A stretch of DNA of 64,000 bases, taken from assembly GCA_963556255.1 (NCBI GenBank), contig OY744605.1, positions 808,352 to 872,351 on the forward strand. The letters are read 5' to 3'. The position numbers were made by a program, and so were the translations under genes. Positions within the stretch are counted from its first letter, which is position 1. Every line of letters starts with the position of its first letter. The stretch comes from Allolobophora icterica (lineage: Eukaryota; Annelida; Clitellata; Crassiclitellata; Lumbricidae). This document shows positions 22,270-32,700 of the stretch, in pieces. Under the pieces are notes generated by a model, which was not told the origin of the DNA, did not search any database, and worked only from the letters and a program-made list of their open reading frames with translations.

Positions 22270-24187
22270 TATGACTTCGTTGGCGCAACTAAAGGAGGTG
22301 GGTGAAGGTATGGGGCTTACTGGGGAGTCCCTCCTTGCATTTGTGAGCGAGCAACAATTAAACTTCGGAAAGGGAGGAGCGGGCTAGAGAGAGGGCTGAT
22401 AAGAGTGAAAGGGAGGAGAGAGGGCTGATAAGAGGGAGAGGGAGGAGAGAGAAAGGGCTGATAAGAGTGAGAGGGAGGAGGATAGGGCCTTGGAGGCTGA
22501 ACGTTTACGAAGATCTCGTAGGGAGATGGAAGTAAAAGAAGCGGAAATGAAACTAAGGGAGTTTGAAAGGACAGCGGAATTGGAGAAATATAGATTAGAT
22601 AAGGAGGTTGAACGTGTTGAGTTGGAGATTAAGCGTCTGCAGATGGAGAGACAATCGGTTGGGCACGAGGCGACATCCTCGATGGACACCTCGTTTGGAG
22701 GGCAGCATCGAGTAAGTGGACCCAAGATGCCTCCTTTCGAGGAAGGTAAGGATAGCATCGATTCGTACCTTCAGCGGTTTGAGAGATATGCGGAAGTACA
22801 ACAATGGGATCGAAGGGAATGGGCGATCTTCTTGTCCGCTCTGTTGAAGGGGAGAGCGTTGGATGTTTACTCCAGGTTGCCTGCGGAGAGCGCCACGGAT
22901 TATGATTATTTGAAAGAGGCGTTGCTGAAAAGATTTCAGTTGACCCGAGAGGGATTTAGGCTGAAATTTAGATCGGCGAAGGCGGATGTAGGAGAGACAC
23001 CGGCGCAATTTTTGGCGAGATTGGAGTCTTATTTGCTGCGATGGATGGCGCTGGCGAAGGTGGATGCAACTTTTGAATGCTTACGGGATTTAATTGTCAG
23101 GGAACAATATTTCAACACATGTCCCAGTAACCTATCGGTGTTCCTGAAGGAACAAGCTCCGACCACCTTGGATGACTTGGCCCGTTTTGCTGAGAATTAC
23201 CTGGAAGCTCATGCTAATGATGCAGCGTCAGGTACTGGTCGGACGGAGGAAGACGGTAGAGTTAGGTCGATGGAGACGCGCAGGAAGCCGTTCTTTCCGA
23301 AACAAAACACGGGTAGACGTTGTTTCATATGTGGAAAGGGGAATCATATTTCGACAAATCGTTTCTATAAGAATCGAACGGGGCCTTGGTCGGTGAACGG
23401 TTTTCGATCGGGATCATCGCAGGTTGGGTTTCAGAAAAAGGAGCCACAGGCCAAGGGTTCTATGTCTGAAGATGTGGCTTTTTCAGGAAGGCAACAGAAT
23501 AGAGAGGGACAGTTACGGGAGACAGAGTCTGCTCGAGGTGTGGAACATCGGTGTGGGGCAGTAACGGATAACGAGGTTGAATTAGTTTGTGGTTGTAAAC
23601 TCCCGGTGGTGGCATGTGCGTCGCATACTCGGAGAAATTTGATGCCAGTAGTGGAAGGATTGTTGGGTGAACGAAAGGTGAAAGTGTTGAGAGACACAGG
23701 TTGTTCCACAGTAGTGGTAAATACTGAGTTGGTGAGAAAGGAACAGTTCACAGGGGAACAAACGACGTGTATTGATCGATGGGAAGGTTCGCCGGGCACC
23801 CGTTGCAGTGATCGATTTGATTACGCCGTATACTTTAGTGGGTCTGTTAGGGCTTGGTGCATGAAGCAGCCTCTGTGTGACGTTGTAATTGGGAATATTC
23901 CGGGAGTAAAAGATTCGAGTCGAGTACTCGATGATCGGATGACAGGAAATAATGACAGACAGGAGATGGTAGAGGAAAGTCGGACAGTGGAAACTAGACA
24001 ACAGAGGGCTAGTAAATTGAAGGCTGTCCCATTGAGTATACCTGACCAGATAGGTAGCAATGTACCGAGGGAAGAGCTGATGAAGGAGAACAAGGTATAT
24101 GAATCAGAGGAGAAGAAGGTATATGAATCAGAGGTGAACAAGATAGTAATTAAGCCTACAAAGTATATAAAGAGAGTAAATATTTAG
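22270..24187 (+). pseudogene. Gypsy Gag-protease polyprotein (plus strand)
   Basis: The likely start at 22270 gives MTSLAQLKEVGEGMGLTGES. A frameshift and stop near 22372-22388, in a GGGAGGA repeat, break it before a coiled, charged stretch (22490 onward). Then follow the capsid-like core (YLQRFERYAEVQQWDRREW...LSALLKGRALDVYSRL), a zinc knuckle CFICGKGNHISTNR whose last cysteine is arginine, and a protease motif VLRDTGCSTVVV. The C-terminus is a YESEE repeat. The frame stops at 24187 without pol. It is opposite in orientation to the LTR signals. Confidence 0.85.
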
Positions 24188-24449
24188 ACGAAAGCGAACA
24201 TTTAAACCTACAATGTGTTTCAACGAGAGCTAAATTCCAGCCTACAACCTATTTAACGAGAGCTAGTATTTAGGCCTACAGTGTGTCGAGATGAGAATTA
24301 ATTTTATTTAAAGACAGCTAGCTTTTAAACCTCCATGTATTTAGAGCTAGTATTTAGGCCTAAAATGTTTCAAGATGAAAGCTAATATTTAAACCTACAA
24401 CGTGTTCAAAGAGAACCGATATCTAGGCCTACAACGTATAAACCTACAC
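24188..24449 (+). repeat. Degenerate ~45 bp tandem repeat after gag-protease
   Basis: Units such as AGCTAGTATTTAGGCCTACA followed by GTGTTTCAACGAG recur about six times. The last codons of the gag ORF are themselves one unit. One further unit lies in reverse at 22165-22205. Confidence 0.7.
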
Positions 24450-24773
24450 CATAGGCGTAATTTGTGGGGGGTACGAGGGGTACCCGTACCCCCCACTTTT
24501 TGGACTGGGGGGTACTGTACCCCCCACTTTTTAAACAATGCCAATCAATATTTTATTATTGTGCCTTCCCAGAGAACGCCGTCTCCACCAAAAGTACGAA
24601 AGTACTTGGATACCCAGGTAAATCGAGAGCCAAAATTAACGAGAATACTGGCAGGGAATATGTTCAAAATGGTTATCATGCGAAAAACGAAAGTGGAGAA
24701 GAAATTGGTACCCCCCACTTTTTAGACCAAGGTATTGGTACCCCCCACTTTTTAGGCTAAAGTTACGCCTCTG
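24450..24773. mobile_element. hAT MITE without matching flanks
   Basis: The ends CATAGGCGTAATTTGTGGGG and AAAGTTACGCCTCTG identify the GGCGTAA family, relatives of 53702-55635. Inside are four copies of TACCCCCCACTTTTT. The flanking 8-mers ACCTACAC and TGGGGTAA do not match, unlike those of the other family members, so one side has been exchanged since insertion. Confidence 0.75.
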
Positions 24774-24876
24774 TGGGGTAACAACACCATCACTAAACAC
24801 CAAAAAGACAAAGCAAAAAAAAACCTTTCAATGAAACTAATTCGTGACATGAAGGTAGAAACGCCGACAGGTAAAA

Positions 24877-25310
24877 CCAGGACTCTCTGCTGACCAGCAA
24901 ACTCGTAGTTCGCAGGCAGACACGCCGACAGGTAGAACGGTGACTTGCAGGCTGACCAGCAAACTCGTAGTTCGCAGGTAGAACGGTGACTTGCAGGCTG
25001 ACCAGCAAACGTAGTTCGCAGGCAGAAACGTTGACAGGTAGAACGGTGACCAGCAGACTGACCAGCAAACGTAGTTCGCAGGCAGAAACGTCGACAGGTA
25101 GAACGGTGACCAGCAGACTGACCAGCAAACGTAGTTCGCAGGCAGAAACGTCGACAGGTAGAACGGTGACTCGCAGACTGACCCGGAAACTCGTTGTTCG
25201 CAGGCAGACACGCCGACAGGTAGAACGGTGACTTGCAGGCTGACCAGCAAACGTAGTTCGCAGGCAGAAACGTCGACAGGTAGAACGGTGACTCGCAGAC
25301 TGACTTTTCA
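24877..25310 (-). repeat. 60 bp minisatellite in the Gypsy leader
   Basis: About seven copies of a 60 bp unit containing AGGTAGAACGGTGACCAGCA and CAAACGTAGTTCGCAGGCAG. Open frames on both strands across it are repeat translations. A 30 bp unit (TTTTCACCAACCGGCTTTTT) is then duplicated at 25303-25363. Confidence 0.85.
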
Positions 25311-25358
25311 CCAACCGGCTTTTTGTAGACTGGCTTTTCACCAACCGGCTTTTTGTAG

Positions 25359-25376
25359 ACTGGCAGGCTCGCCAAA
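25359..25376 (-). other. Primer-binding-site candidate
   Basis: On the minus strand, directly after the LTR end and a short TT spacer, the sequence reads TGGCGAGCCTGCCAGTC. A TGG start with about 15 tRNA-complementary bases is what LTR elements use as minus-strand primer site. I cannot name the tRNA. Confidence 0.6.
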
Positions 25377-27407
25377 TGTAACAAATTCGATAAATGACGT
25401 CAACACAGTTTGACTCAGTTAACGTTTTTTCTCCTTTTCGGCCAACACCGGCCCACACCGGCCGCCAGGTTCCTAGAATACATATTAATCAGCGAAACCA
25501 TACTACACTGTGTCCCGATAAAAAGTGGACCCGAAGAAGAAGTGTCATAACTCGGTCAAAACTTTTAGCATTTGTCTGAAATTTTAAAAACAACAACAAT
25601 AGCCATATTACAACCAAATCCTAAAGCCGTTTGGAAATGTTGCCGAGTTTGTGAAGTTTGTGAATGTTTGAGACGCAGCCCTGAAAATGGGAAGTTTCCA
25701 ACATACAAGAGCCATAAGGAAGTGAAGTTCAGCTATAGCTGGTGTTCAAAATGTCCTTTTTGTTCACGGACACACGACCGTAGACGTGGACGCCACTGTT
25801 TGATGGCCCGATCGATGATGACGTGGTCAAACAGCTGCCACTCTTCAATCAGACGCGAAATCCAAACCTGGAGTGTACTGGAGGAGCGCGTTTATCGTTC
25901 CCGCATTCGTGACGTCGATCACCGGAGGCGCGTCTGATTGAAGAGTGGCAGCTGTTTGATCACGTGATCATCGATCGGGCCATCAAACAGTGGCGTCCAC
26001 GTCAACGGTCGTGTGTCCGTGAACAAAAAGGACATTTTGAACACCAGCTATAGCTGAACTTCACTTCCTTATGGCTCTTGTATGTTGGAAACTTCCCATT
26101 TTCAGGGCTGCGTCTCAAACATTCACAAACTTGACAAATTCGGCAACATTTCCAAACGGCTTTAGGATAATAGGATTTGGTTGTAATATGGCTATTGTTG
26201 TTTTTTTACATTTCAGGCAAATGCTAAAAGTTTTGACCGAGTTATGACACTCTTTCTTGGGGTCCACTTTTCATCGGGACACAGTGTGTACTTTAAACTC
26301 CAGTTCACGTTTGAAATGTTTCATAACGTTCTCTTACACACAAACATAAAAGTCCTTTATTCGTCTGTTAACTTTATAATACGCCCTATTTAACATTCGA
26401 AATACTATATAACAATCTCTTCTACACAAATACACGTTTACTTTATTTAACAGTCTCTTCTACACAAATACACGTTTACTTTATTCAACAGTCTCCTCAA
26501 CACAAATACACGTTTACTTTATTTAACAGTCTCTTCTACACAAATACACGTTTACTTTATTCAACAGTCTCCTCAACACAAATACACGTTTACTTTATTT
26601 AACAGTCTCTTCTACACAAATACACGTTTACTTTATTCAACAGTCTCTTCTACACAAATACACGTTTACTTTATTTAACAGTCTCTTCTACACAAATACA
26701 CGTTTACTTTATTCAACAGTCTCTTCTACACAAATACACGTTTACTTTATTCAACAGTCTCTTCTACACAAATACACGTTTACTTTATTCAACAGTCTCT
26801 TCTACACAAATACACGTTTACTTTATTCAACAGTCTCCTCAACACAAATACACGTTTACTTTATTTAACAGTCTCTTCTACACAAATACACGTTTACTTT
26901 ATTCAACAGTCTCTTCTACACAAATACACGTTTACTTTATTTAACAGTCTCTTCTACACAAATACACGTTTACTTTATTCAACAGTCTCCTCAACACAAA
27001 TACACGTTTACTTTATTTAACAGTCTCTTCTACACAAATACACGTTTACTTTATTCAACAGTCTCTTCTACACAAATACACGTTTACTTTATTCAACAGT
27101 CTCTTCTACACAAATACACGTTTACTTTATTTAACAGTCTCCTCTACACAAATACAAGTATAACAACTTACTTTCCACCTGGCCACAATTTCAACCTCAG
27201 CCTTCGAAGCTTCTTATGTTCTGACCACTCCTTCTCGAATACGCCCACCCTGAGCTCTCCGGTCGATCACCTTCTGTCGCACCAAAACTTCGCCCAATTT
27301 TGACCAGCCCATTGTTGACTATAGCCTTATACTGTAGCGCCCAATTTTGACCAGCCCATTGTTGACTATAGCCTTATACTGTAGCGCGATAAACTCTATT
27401 CGCTACA
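25377..27407 (-). repeat. 5' LTR of the Gypsy element, enlarged
   Basis: Matches 20238-21035 but is 2031 bp. It contains a 781 bp mariner insertion (25506-26286), about 19 instead of 9 copies of the 38 bp unit (26410-27140), and a tandem duplication of ~48 bp near its end (27292-27385, GCCCAATTTTGACCAGCCCA). Outside these differences the two LTRs are very similar, so the element is not ancient. Confidence 0.9.
25506..26286. mobile_element. maT-like mariner fold-back element (copy 2)
   Basis: Ends CACTGTGTCCCGAT and ATCGGGACACAGTG, with TA at the left and a mutated TG at the right. The whole element is nearly one palindrome: the left arm to about 25880 and the right arm from about 25920 are both copies of the transposase C-terminal end. 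It has no intact gene. Confidence 0.88.
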
Positions 27408-27717
27408 TCTTTGCATCGTGAGGGTCGGTTAGGGTCAGGGTAAGCGTCGTCAGGGTCGGTTAGGGCTTAGGGTCAGCGCAGCCTATGTAATTGTACGACT
27501 AAAAAGCTATACCTGCGAGTGGAAGCTGGATTTTAAAATTCAGGGTTAGGTTAGGCACCCCGATTGTACATGTTCGCAGCTTTAACAGGATCCAAGAGAT
27601 TCAGTCACTCGATCTCCAAGATTCTAACTCTCCAGAAAAATCAAAACTGATGTTCAGAAAATGAACCCCACCACATCTGCTGCAAAGCCAACCTCCTCAC
27701 CTCTAGGCACTAACATT
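27408..27717. other. Flank of the Gypsy insertion, no gene
   Basis: Contains scattered GGTTAGGG words (27428-27475), not a telomeric array. A 21 bp sequence at 27552-27572 is the exact reverse complement of 20193-20213 on the other side of the Gypsy element. Confidence 0.5.
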
Positions 27718-27858
27718 CATAAGCGTAGACTCTGGGTGGGGGCAGCCGAAGCACGTACCCCCAACCCCAATAATTGAGATGGACTGTACACCCAATGCAA
27801 CAAGTGTAGAATGAATAACAAAATGCCCTACAATATTTTGGACAAGTTTACGCCAGTG
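27718..27858 (+). mobile_element. hAT MITE, GGCGTAGAC family (copy 2)
   Basis: Starts CATAAGCGTAGACTCTGGG and ends TTTACGCCAGTG. Flanking 8-mers CTAACATT and TTAACATT match at 7 of 8 positions. The body matches 4591-4712. Confidence 0.75.
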
Positions 27859-28204
27859 TTAACATTGACTGATTGAACCAATTAACATGAAATGCTGCAA
27901 AGTAACCTTTTAAAATTTGGTAGAATCAATTAAAAAACACAAAACTTTGTAAATCTTCAAGTATATTAACATACTCCTAAACTTAATTTTTATTAAATTA
28001 ATGTTCAAAGACCTTTAACAACACATACAACTGATATATGTATTTTGTAAGCCACAGTGCGTCTGCAAGCGGTTCAATAAAGAACATACTTACTTACTTA
28101 CTTTACATCCTCATCAACAATATAATTATTTCAAACCAAAAACTTAAACGATGCCTCCAAGAAACTCCTAAACAACTGTACACAAATGATACAGTTACGA
28201 ATTT

Positions 28205-28440
28205 AGAAGTCACTAATTAATACGTAACAAAATTATTTGTAATTAGTAACTTCTATTGCCCCGGTGTCTAATGCACAAGGCATCAACCAATGGCACAACA
28301 AAACCAAGCCGTAATAAGGTCAATATCCAGAAGATCAGTCAGTTCTCAGGACTAGGGGGGGCAGGAAATAACAATCCGCATGGTCACCAGATAGCTATGC
28401 AAAAAATCCCAACCAAAGGATGCCAACTGATCATGTAACA
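28205..28440 (-). repeat. 3' end of a CR1/L2-type LINE
   Basis: Reverse complement of the tail at 2740-2880: shared words include AGTTACTAATTACAA, TTGATGCCTTGTGC and GGCTTGG. Only the untranslated 3' end is present. Upstream, 28040-28110 holds a TTCAATAAAGAACATACTTAC segment ending in (TTAC)n that may be another retroposon tail. Confidence 0.6.
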
Positions 28441-29106
28441 TTTAAGCGTTAATCAAATTGTGCAACAGAGCCAAGCCATAATCAGATTATCAATCAACAG
28501 CCCATGTTGGATGACCACTGTTAAAAAGTAAAGTCTTACATATATCAACTATAGAATTTTAGTGTCTTTTGAGGTTTTGAATGTACTATCTTCACAGCCA
28601 GAAAACAGGTAAATAGTCAAATAGTTTGAAAGAGGACCTGGAGAAACATGCTTTGTGTACGAGGCAGCTGGCTAACGTGACTAAACAATTGCCACTGGAA
28701 TGTAATCTTTAAAATATCACATTCAGTCTTTACAGTGATTCACTAAGATTGTTCCCGCCTAGAAGAAGAAGAAGCAGAAAAGACGTCATTCTCTTGACCT
28801 TTGCCCTCCAACAGCGCCACCTAGCAAAGCAAGACTCGAACAACATCTGAAACCAAACAGAGCAACATGAAATTTCAACCTTAATTATAACAAAACATTT
28901 TTACATAAAATCTTACAGACCTCATGATACGCTAAGTCTAAGAGATCTCAACAAAGCCACTCTGCAACTTAAAAATCTACTAAAGTGTGCTATGTAAAAT
29001 AATGAGTGACAGAGACTTTGAAACCCAGGAAAGATGAGGCAAGGCATATTCTACAATGTACACAAAACGCTTTTCAAAGTGATAGTTTAACAGATATACA
29101 TATATA
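28441..29106. other. No gene recognised
   Basis: AT-rich sequence with no convincing exon, repeat or RNA gene. I looked here, on the minus strand, for the missing last exon of the EF-hand gene without success. Confidence 0.4.
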
Positions 29107-29386
29107 CAGTGCTTTTTCTCGAAAAAAGGTTTCAGAACTGAACAATTATGGAAGGGCTAAATCGAAGGCGAAGCCTGAGAAAAAACGGGGATGGGGTTTG
29201 AGGAAGGGCATCAGTGAGATCCTCCCCAAGAAAATTTTTGATGTAACATTACATTAAAAAAACTAAATTATTCTTTTATCAAAATAACTAAATTATTCTT
29301 TTATTAAAAATAACTAAATTATTTTTTAATAGCTGAAAAAGGAGCCAGAATGCCATTCCAGAGCATGCCGGCAGAAAAAAGCACTG
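29107..29386. mobile_element. hAT MITE, 'CAGTGCTTTTTTC' family (copy 2)
   Basis: Ends CAGTGCTTTTTCTCG and GCAGAAAAAAGCACTG. The flanking 8-mers CATATATA and CATACACA agree at 6 of 8 positions. The 83-residue open frame at its left is non-coding MITE sequence. Confidence 0.75.
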
Positions 29387-29560
29387 CATACACACATGTA
29401 TACATACATATGTATGTATACACGTAAGTGTGTATATATTCATACATGTATACATACATATGTATATGTTCAGACAAACATACACTTACATCATATACAC
29501 ACAAACATACATATATATATACAAAACATATACAAGATACATCAAGGTAAGATAAAGACA
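29387..29560. repeat. CATACATATGTATGTATA microsatellite
   Basis: Palindromic TACATATGTA-type repeats across about 170 bp, open by chance on both strands. Confidence 0.85.
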
Positions 29561-29596
29561 CGGTATGGTATATGTACGTATGCATGTATATGGTCA

Positions 29597-29999
29597 TTTA
29601 TATAGCCCCTTTAAAGAACCTCGTAAAAGTGCCAAAACACGGCTAACTACAACAGATTTAAACAGTTGCATAAGATAGTTTGAAAACTTGAAATGTAATG
29701 AAATAGGTCTCAGTATAAGAAGACAAAAAGAAGAAGAGCAGTCCTTTAAGCTAGCCCTGATGCAGCCATGAGTATGAAGTGTTAGCGACTTCATTTTGTT
29801 AGCCTCAGCATACGAGGGCAGGTATCCAGTCCTTTACCTCGCCACCTCATCTTCCAACTCTTTACAGCTGGGTTGGGTAGACCTGGGCACAAATGGAGCA
29901 GAAATCAAATCTCTGCCCTGGCAGGGATTTGAACCCAGACCTCTTCAATGATAGTCCAGCACGCTAACCACTACACGATCGAGCAACCCCATTAGAAGG
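29597..29999 (-). repeat. Full-length tRNA-derived SINE
   Basis: On the minus strand the head GTAGTGGTTAGCGTGCTGG and B box GGGTTCAAATCCC are followed by a ~300 bp body. The element ends GGGGCTATATAAATGAC, a shortened form of the LINE-like tail. The same SINE is at 52-318 on the plus strand. Confidence 0.8.
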
Positions 30000-30059
30000 C
30001 ATAAAGTTAGAAAGATTTGTAAACACAGAATAGACACATTTATGAGCCAGCTCATAACC

Positions 30060-30350
30060 TTAGCCAAGATGAAGATGACGATCAAGATGATGCTCATGAA
30101 GATTATGAATATGATGATGATGACGATGATGATGACGATGATGAAGATGAAACTGATGAAGATGATGATGATAATGAAGATGATGATCTTGAAGATGAAG
30201 ATGAAACCGATGAAGATGATGATGCCGATGATGATGAAACTGATGAAGATGATGGTCTTGACAACGCTGTGATGCTGATGAAGAATACAATGAAGATGAT
30301 GATGATGATGATGAAGATGATGCCGATGATGTTGATGATGATGATACACA
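30060..30350. repeat. Imperfect GAT/GAA trinucleotide tract
   Basis: Degenerate (GATGAA/GATGAT)n of about 290 bp in an intron or flank of the EF-hand gene. It produces chance open frames of poly-Met, Asp, Ser, His or Ile in every phase. Confidence 0.9.
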
Positions 30351-30386
30351 TAGAAAGTGACTGGGTAAGAGTGGAAAAGGCGTTAC

Positions 30387-30632
30387 CATCAGCGTTGATC
30401 ATTCCCTCTCCGTCTTGATCCACTTCTCGGATGAGTTCATCCAGTTGCTCCTCGGTCAATTTTTCTCCGAGCGACATCAGTGACAACTTGAGATCCTGAA
30501 CGGGTATTAGACCTGTTCCCTGCTTGTCGAACACCTGTAACGCGTCCTTCAGCTGGTCCGCGCTCGTTTTCAGCTCACGAACTCGCTTCACGATCAGCTG
30601 ACATAATGTGTTAGCATCCACTTTGCCACCCA
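30387..30632 (-). CDS. EF-hand (calmodulin-like) gene, exon with EF2 end, EF3 and most of EF4
   Basis: The exon has a good acceptor (TTATTCTGTTGCAG) and donor (GATG|GTAACG) and is 246 bp, phase 1 at both sides. It encodes VDANTLCQLIVKRVRELKTS, then a helix and a weak third loop DKQGTGLIPVQD, then LGEKLTEEQLDELIREVD with a good fourth loop DQDGEGMINAD. The loop's last codon is split by the intron, as calmodulin-type genes allow. Helices align well with calmodulin. EF2 is degenerate, lacking the acidic ligands. The next exon, which should begin with the EF4 exit helix, was not found, so the gene is incomplete here. It is a cytosolic calcium sensor by family. DRC8/EFCAB2-like or other calmodulin-like identity remains open. 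Confidence 0.82.
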
Positions 30633-30884
30633 CTGCAACAGAATAACAATGATCTTTAATTAGCAGTTAATTAACTTTAATTAGTAAATAGTACGTATGC
30701 ATCAAGACGCTAAATATAGAGCATGAGAGTTATCTCTCCAAAGCACGGGCAATCTTCAGATGGGCAAAAGATTTCACAAGCGAATGCCTATTAATATTTG
30801 AAGTTTAAAATATAGGATAATATTTAAATGAACAGATATCTAGAGAGTGGAAGAAGGTTTACATGCAACTGATTACCATAAATG

Positions 30885-31000
30885 ACAGCAACAGATTTCT
30901 ATAAATAGCCGAAACAGATTTCTATAAATAGCCGAAACAGATTTCTATAAATAGCAGAAACAGCTTTCCATAAATGACAGAAACAGATTTCTATAAATAG
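30885..31000. repeat. 23 bp tandem repeat
   Basis: About five copies of AAACAGATTTCTATAAATAG inside the EF-hand intron. Related words (GAGTTCTATAA) continue loosely to 31280. Confidence 0.8.
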
Positions 31001-31056
31001 CACAAGCATTAACACCTGCATGATGATAATTTCTGTCTTCCAAGAACAGTCATAGT

Positions 31057-31140
31057 CATAGGCATAATTTCCGGGAGTACAGGGGTTCCTGGTACCATCT
31101 ACTTTTTGGACTGGAGGGTACCATACCCTCACTTTTCATA
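31057..31140 (+). mobile_element. Fragment of a GGCGTAA-family hAT MITE
   Basis: CATAGGCATAATTTCCGGG followed by TACTTTTTGGACTGGAGGG matches the left half of 24450-24773. The right end is absent. Confidence 0.6.
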
Positions 31141-31354
31141 CCCAGAAAAAACAATAGTAACGTTAATGACCATATAATTCTATAAACACACATTGAAAAA
31201 CCACACAGTCCTATAAACAGAGTTCTATAAGCAACTGTAGAATCCTATTAATAGCCATGGAGTTCTATATATAGCCACAAGTGAAACCCTCAGGTGACAG
31301 TTATTAACAGATGAAAGAACGAAATGCAAGAAGAGCGAAAGAAGAGCTGCTGAC

Positions 31355-31495
31355 TTCCGCTGACGTCATTCATGATCTCCTTAAGTTCCGCTTCGGTTGG
31401 GTTGAGTCCGACTGATCGTACGACTGGACTGATTTCACGAATTTCGATCTTTCCATCTTTGTCGTAGTCGAAGAGAAAGAACGCCTCTTCGAGTT
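31355..31495 (-). CDS. EF-hand gene, exon with EF1
   Basis: The acceptor is TGAACTTTCAG. The exon then encodes ELEEAFFLFDYDKDGKIEIR, whose loop DYDKDGKIEIRE has all calcium ligands of a canonical EF-hand. It continues VVRSVGLNPTEAELKEIMND, very like the calmodulin linker. A donor at GGAA|GTCAGC gives 141 bp and the phase needed to join the next exon. A different donor (GAC|GTCAGC) would break the frame. The first codon, GAA, is completed by the G ending the exon at 32506-32530. Confidence 0.8.
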
Positions 31496-31864
31496 CTGAA
31501 AGTTCACATAGTTCGTAACGTAAGATAAAGATAGAGTTATGTAGCTCCTTTGTGGACTGCATGGTGCTTGAGAGGCAACCGTTTGCTCAAGTGTTGCAAG
31601 AGAATGCTTGGAGATGAATGTGTGGAGAGTGACCTTTCCTTGCCTCACCTACCACAGCTACAAAGGGTAAATTGTAATCAACCAAACTGTTTCTTCTTCT
31701 AGGACTCTAGGTGTAGTGGGTATTATGAGAAGTGAGTCTGAAAGGGTCGGAAAAAGTGCTGTGCAAACACTCATATACACATTCGTTTAGACCTAAAACA
31801 TCATATATACATATATGATGATGATGATGGCTGATGATGATGAAAGAATGAAATGGTATGTAAC

Positions 31865-32450
31865 AGATGACTGTGCTGGATGACTCTCTCTCAAATGCTA
31901 CTGTGGCTCTTGTGCATGCCTTCGTCACCAGTAGACTTGATCACTGCAGTGCGGTACTTGTAGTCCTGCCACTTAGGCTAATTGGGCGCCTTGATAGGGT
32001 TCTCCACTCAGCGGCTCGCCTCATTGGCCACCTTCCGAAACATGCTCCTGTCTCTGCCTTTATGCGCTCCCTGTTTCTCAGCGCATCTCCTATCAGTTGC
32101 TGCACTTGTCTGGCGGTGCCTTCTTGGCTCTGCTCTATCCTACCTGTCTGATCTTTGTCGACCTGTCTCTGAACTTGCAGCTCGTCAAACTCTCCGCTCT
32201 TCGGCAAGGGGGAGCTTCTGGTTCCCCGTGCTCACACTGCTATTAGACAGTGTTGGGTCTTTTCAGTTGTAGGGCCCTCTATCTGGAATGGTCTCGCTCT
32301 AAACCTGCGCTTGCTGCCACTGTTAAACTTGCCTGCTTTTTTGTAAGTCCTTAAAATCTCACTTCTTTAGCTGTGGCTGGGCTGGGAGCGCCTCTGAGTA
32401 GGTATCTTGAAGAGGCGCTATATCAAATTCTCAGAATGAATGAATGAATG
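31865..32450 (+). pseudogene. L2-like LINE 3' fragment in the EF-hand intron
   Basis: Decayed plus-strand frames read TLVHAFVTSRLDHCSAVLV-like and VLHSAARLIGHLPKHAPVS segments of the LINE C-terminal region. Then comes the tail GGAGCGCCTCTGAGTAGG...GAAGAGGCGCTATATCAAAT with (GAAT)n. Several frameshifts. It lies opposite to the host gene. Confidence 0.8.
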
Positions 32451-32505
32451 ATGATGATATGATAACTGCTACAACGACATGATGCTGATGATGACGACTA
32501 CTCAC

Positions 32506-32530
32506 CTTTTACGATGTTCTGTGGTAGAGA
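32506..32530 (-). CDS. EF-hand gene, 25 bp micro-exon
   Basis: The acceptor TTATGTTTCAG and donor AAAAG|GTGAGT are both strong. The 25 bases encode SLPQNIVK plus the first base of the glutamate that opens EF1. The frame joins exactly. Exons this small are easily missed in gene models. Confidence 0.7.
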
Positions 32531-32700
32531 CTGAAACATAACAAAAATTAAAAAACATTCTGAGAAATATGCAACAGGGAGTACGAAAATCCAGTCTTTC
32601 TCGTCAGCAAACCCTTCAAATGAGTCATAGAATAGCGCTAAATAATGACGCCCAACTTCGGCTGTCACCAAAATTGCAAATGAAAATCTACTACACTTAC

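Larger units (their letters stand above)
20238..27407 (-). mobile_element. Gypsy-type LTR retrotransposon, rearranged
   Basis: Two direct repeats bounded by TGTAAC and CTACA are flanked by a perfect 5 bp duplication TCTTT (20233-20237 and 27408-27412). A purine-rich tract and a tRNA-primer-binding-like site place the element on the minus strand, so the right repeat is the 5' LTR. RNase H reads on the minus strand but gag-protease reads on the plus strand. Reverse transcriptase core and integrase are absent, so it is non-autonomous. It also holds a mariner copy, a hAT MITE and three minisatellites. Confidence 0.88.

Noticed and set aside
22384..24141. Minus-strand frames across the gag region
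   Set aside because: Antisense shadows of the plus-strand gag-protease frame, which has capsid, zinc-knuckle and protease motifs.
24752..25458. Overlapping 137-221 residue frames on the minus strand with Cys/Ser-rich repeats
   Set aside because: Translations of the 60 bp minisatellite in the Gypsy leader.
27420..27480. Interstitial telomere repeat
   Set aside because: Only a few non-tandem TTAGGG words among GGTCAGGG variants; no array.
30103..30400. Continuation of the EF-hand protein into poly-Ser/Ile/His frames
   Set aside because: The good donor at GATG|GTAACG ends the exon; the rest is GAT-repeat translation in the intron.
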